From Streptomyces sp. WAC 04229 (GTDB taxonomy: Bacteria; Actinomycetota; Actinomycetes; Streptomycetales; Streptomycetaceae): 33,135 nucleotides of DNA. Position numbers and translations under genes: made by a program. Positions 31,452 to 33,135 of the stretch are shown here, in pieces. Every line of letters starts with the position of its first letter. The stretch's first letter is position 1. The notes beneath the pieces are model-generated. The model was not told where the DNA came from and ran no database searches. It saw only the letters and a list, made by a program, of their open reading frames with translations. The DNA lies in the NCBI RefSeq assembly GCF_003947455.1, contig NZ_QHJH01000072.1:1-33135 (forward strand). The letters run 5' to 3'.

Positions 31452-32705
31452 TCAGGCGCCCGCGGCGGCCTTCGCGGCGATGTCCGTACGGTACTGCGAG
31501 CCGTCGAGGCCGATGCGGGCGACGGCCCGGTAGGCGCGGTCGCGGGCCTCGGTGAGGTCCGTGCCGGTGGCCGTGACGGACAGGACGCGGCCACCGGCGC
31601 TGACGACGGCGTCGCCCTCGGCGCGGGTGCCGGCGTGCAGGACGTAGGCGTGCGGGGCGTCCTGGCCGGCCACCTCGGCGAGGCCGGTGATCGGGTCGCC
31701 GGTGCGCGGGGTGCCGGGGTAGTTGTGGGAGGCCACGACCACGGTGACGGCCGCGTCGTCGCTCCAGCGCAGCGGCTCCAGGTCGGCGAGGTTGCCGGTG
31801 GCGGCGGCCATCAGGAGACCGGCCAGCGGAGTCCGCAGGCGGGCCAGCACGACCTGGGTCTCGGGGTCGCCGAAGCGGGCGTTGAACTCGATCACGCGGA
31901 CGCCGCGCGAGGTGATCGCCAGACCGGCGTAGAGGAGCCCGGAGAACGGGGTGCCGCGCCGGCGCATCTCGTCGACGGTCGGCTGGAGCACGCTCTCCAC
32001 GACCTCGTCGACCAGCTTGGGGTCGGCCCACGGCAGCGGCGAGTAGGCGCCCATGCCGCCGGTGTTGGGGCCCTCGTCGCCGTCGAGGGCGCGCTTGAAG
32101 TCCTGGGCGGGCTGGAGCGGGCGGACGTTGTCGCCGTCGGTGATGGCGAAGAGGGAGACCTCGGGGCCGTCCAGGAACTCCTCGATGACGACGCGGTCGC
32201 AGGCCGCGGCGTGCGCCCGGGCCGCCTCGATGTCATCGGTGACGACGACGCCCTTGCCGGCGGCCAGCCCGTCGTCCTTGACGACGTAGGGGGCGCCGAA
32301 GGCGTCGAGGGCCGCGTCGACCTCGGCCGGGGTGGTGCAGACGTACGAGCGGGCGGTGGGGACGCCGGCGCCTGCCATGACGTCCTTGGCGAAGGCCTTG
32401 GAGCCCTCCAGCCGCGCGGCCTGGCCGGAGGGGCCGAAGACCGGGATGCCGGCCTCGCGCACGGCGTCGGCGACCCCGGCGACCAGGGGGGCCTCCGGGC
32501 CGACCACGACCAGCTCGGCACCGAGGCGTTCGGCCAGCGCGGTGACGGCCGCGCCGTCGAGGGCGTCGACCTGGTGCAGTTCGGCGACCTCGGCGATACC
32601 GGCGTTGCCGGGTGCGCAGTGCAGCGCGGTCACGTCGGGGTCGAGGGACAGGGAACGGCACAGGGCGTGTTCGCGGGCGCCGCCGCCGATGACAAGGACC
32701 TTCAC
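31452..32705 (-). CDS. purD: Phosphoribosylamine-glycine ligase (GAR synthetase)
   Basis: A 417-residue ATP-grasp enzyme that joins glycine to phosphoribosylamine, the second step of purine synthesis. It begins with the nucleotide-binding motif KVLVIGGGAREHALC, followed by PGNAGIA. The ATP-grasp core contains YVVKDDGLAAGKGVVV (near residue 140), EEFLDGPEVSLFAI, PNTGGMGAYSPLP and IEFNARFGDPETQ. Length is normal. The GTG at 32705 lacks a ribosome binding site; TAGGCT ends six bases before it, so the mRNA is probably leaderless. It is monocistronic, with its own terminator. Confidence 0.97.
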   Translation of the reverse strand: MKVLVIGGGAREHALCRSLSLDPDVTALHCAPGNAGIAEVAELHQVDALDGAAVTALAERLGAELVVVGPEAPLVAGVADAVREAGIPVFGPSGQAARLEGSKAFAKDVMAGAGVPTARSYVCTTPAEVDAALDAFGAPYVVKDDGLAAGKGVVVTDDIEAARAHAAACDRVVIEEFLDGPEVSLFAITDGDNVRPLQPAQDFKRALDGDEGPNTGGMGAYSPLPWADPKLVDEVVESVLQPTVDEMRRRGTPFSGLLYAGLAITSRGVRVIEFNARFGDPETQVVLARLRTPLAGLLMAAATGNLADLEPLRWSDDAAVTVVVASHNYPGTPRTGDPITGLAEVAGQDAPHAYVLHAGTRAEGDAVVSAGGRVLSVTATGTDLTEARDRAYRAVARIGLDGSQYRTDIAAKAAAGA

Positions 32706-32711
32706 GGGGCC

Positions 32712-32717
32712 AGCCTA
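32712..32717 (-). promoter_or_regulatory. -10 box of purD (leaderless)
   Basis: TAGGCT followed by GGCCCC and then the GTG start. The block resembles the one before the MDMPI-like gene (14865-14870). A good -35 is not seen. Confidence 0.45.
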
Positions 32718-32794
32718 ATGGGAAAGGACCCGGACCCCTTGTGCGGGCTTCCGAAGGACGGGGCGGTGCAGCCTTGTGGATTCCTCCAGGCCGA

Positions 32795-32834
32795 GGCCGG
32801 GGGGCGTGACGCGCCCGCGGCCCGCCCCCCGGCT
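32795..32834 (-). terminator. Terminator of the dnaX-like gene
   Basis: A 12-bp stem (32795-32806 with 32823-32834, six consecutive G-C pairs, one G-T) just after the stop codon of the minus-strand gene, with a loop of about 16 bases and no clear T tail. Confidence 0.45.
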
Positions 32835-32835
32835 C

Positions 32836-33123
32836 CTACTCGTGCGCGATCTCCTCGACGACCGTCGCTCCCAGCTCCCGTACCAGCAGATCCCTGCCGG
32901 AGAGCGCGGACTCGTCGAGGTCCGGGTCGTCCTCCTCGGGGACGTCGTCCTCGGGGGAGACCTGGCGCGGCTCGGGAGCCGGCGGGCGGGGCGTGGGCGG
33001 CGCGCGCCCCGCACGACGGCGGCCGTGCCCGGACCCGCCTCGGCGGCCGGCGTCCGCGGGCAGCTGTGACGGACACGAGGGCGCGCACGACCGCGCCGCC
33101 GGCCGCCTGCACGACCGAACTGG
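32836..33123 (-). CDS. dnaX: C-terminal end of a DnaX-like protein (partial, frame interrupted near the edge)
   Basis: Reading back from the TAG at 32836-32838, the protein ends DDPDLDESALSGRDLLVREL followed by GATVVEEIAHE. I recognise this as the C-terminal end of Streptomyces DNA polymerase III gamma/tau (DnaX), the clamp-loader subunit; a dnaX gene next to purD is also what I recall for S. coelicolor. Before it is a Pro/Arg/Gly-rich linker, as expected. The frame is not open to the right edge: TGA occurs in frame at 33124-33126, and no start codon lies between. The codon pattern of the last 60-70 bases fits another minus-strand frame better. A frameshift, an assembly error, or a remnant are all possible. 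Confidence 0.6.
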   Translation of the reverse strand, partial: PVRSCRRPAARSCAPSCPSQLPADAGRRGGSGHGRRRAGRAPPTPRPPAPEPRQVSPEDDVPEEDDPDLDESALSGRDLLVRELGATVVEEIAHE

Positions 33124-33135
33124 TCACCGACGAGG

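Noticed and set aside
33066..33135. Plus-strand gene starting with GTG at 33066
   Set aside because: Open with good codon bias but only 23 codons are visible and it faces the dnaX-like tail; the edge prevents a decision. Kept as part of the edge finding only.
1..33135. Search for insertion sequences, phage genes, CRISPR arrays and attachment sites at the tRNAs
   Set aside because: No transposase, integrase, spaced direct repeats or partial tRNA copies were seen; the second tRNA-Asp is complete and has its own promoter and terminator.

Overview
The window is about 33 kb of very high-GC DNA with strong G/C third-position bias, GTG starts and actinomycete-specific genes (bldC, an Lsr2 paralogue, valine dehydrogenase, a DUF3073 protein, a mycothiol-dependent-type DinB fold protein). 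It is almost certainly a Streptomyces chromosome. From memory, the order matches the S. coelicolor core region around SCO4067-SCO4095. No integrated phage, insertion sequence or CRISPR array was seen.

Layout from left to right. A membrane-anchored metallophosphoesterase (5' end outside the window) precedes a tRNA cluster (Glu-TTC, Asp-GTC, Phe-GAA) that ends in a strong terminator. The RNA helicase gene hrpA follows, then a second, identical tRNA-Asp and a 64-residue CxxC protein. The developmental regulator bldC lies on the minus strand with a long upstream region. A conserved hypothetical gene is divergent from valine dehydrogenase (vdh), and a small acidic DUF3073 gene comes next.

From 10.5 to 21.6 kb the window holds de novo purine synthesis genes, all on the minus strand: purF-purM, then purS-purQ-purL with GTGA/ATGA overlaps. 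Between the two groups are a META-domain lipoprotein, a maleylpyruvate-isomerase-like protein, an unknown membrane-anchored protein, an ArsR-type regulator with an M23 peptidase, and a Uma2-family nuclease fold protein. purC (26.6-27.5 kb) and purD (31.5-32.7 kb) are separate minus-strand genes. An Lsr2 paralogue, three tRNA-Gly genes and a four-gene operon (ABC ATPase, ABC-2 permease, histidine kinase, response regulator) lie between purS and purC. A dimethylformamidase-beta-like protein and a degenerate M48-peptidase-like membrane protein lie between purC and purD. The right edge carries the C-terminal end of a DnaX-like protein whose frame does not stay open to the edge.

The purine genes cover PRPP amidotransferase (PurF), GAR synthetase (PurD), FGAM synthetase (PurSQL), AIR synthetase (PurM) and SAICAR synthetase (PurC). 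The observations most worth checking are: a tRNA-Gly(UCC) with a broken T arm and altered D/T-loop contacts, resembling glycine tRNAs diverted to cell-wall synthesis; an ArsR-type regulator whose apparent TTG start is really the -35 box of a leaderless promoter filled by a perfect 12-bp dyad; bulged dyads at purF and purC; a BldD-like site upstream of bldC; and a pseudo-peptidase that lacks HExxH.
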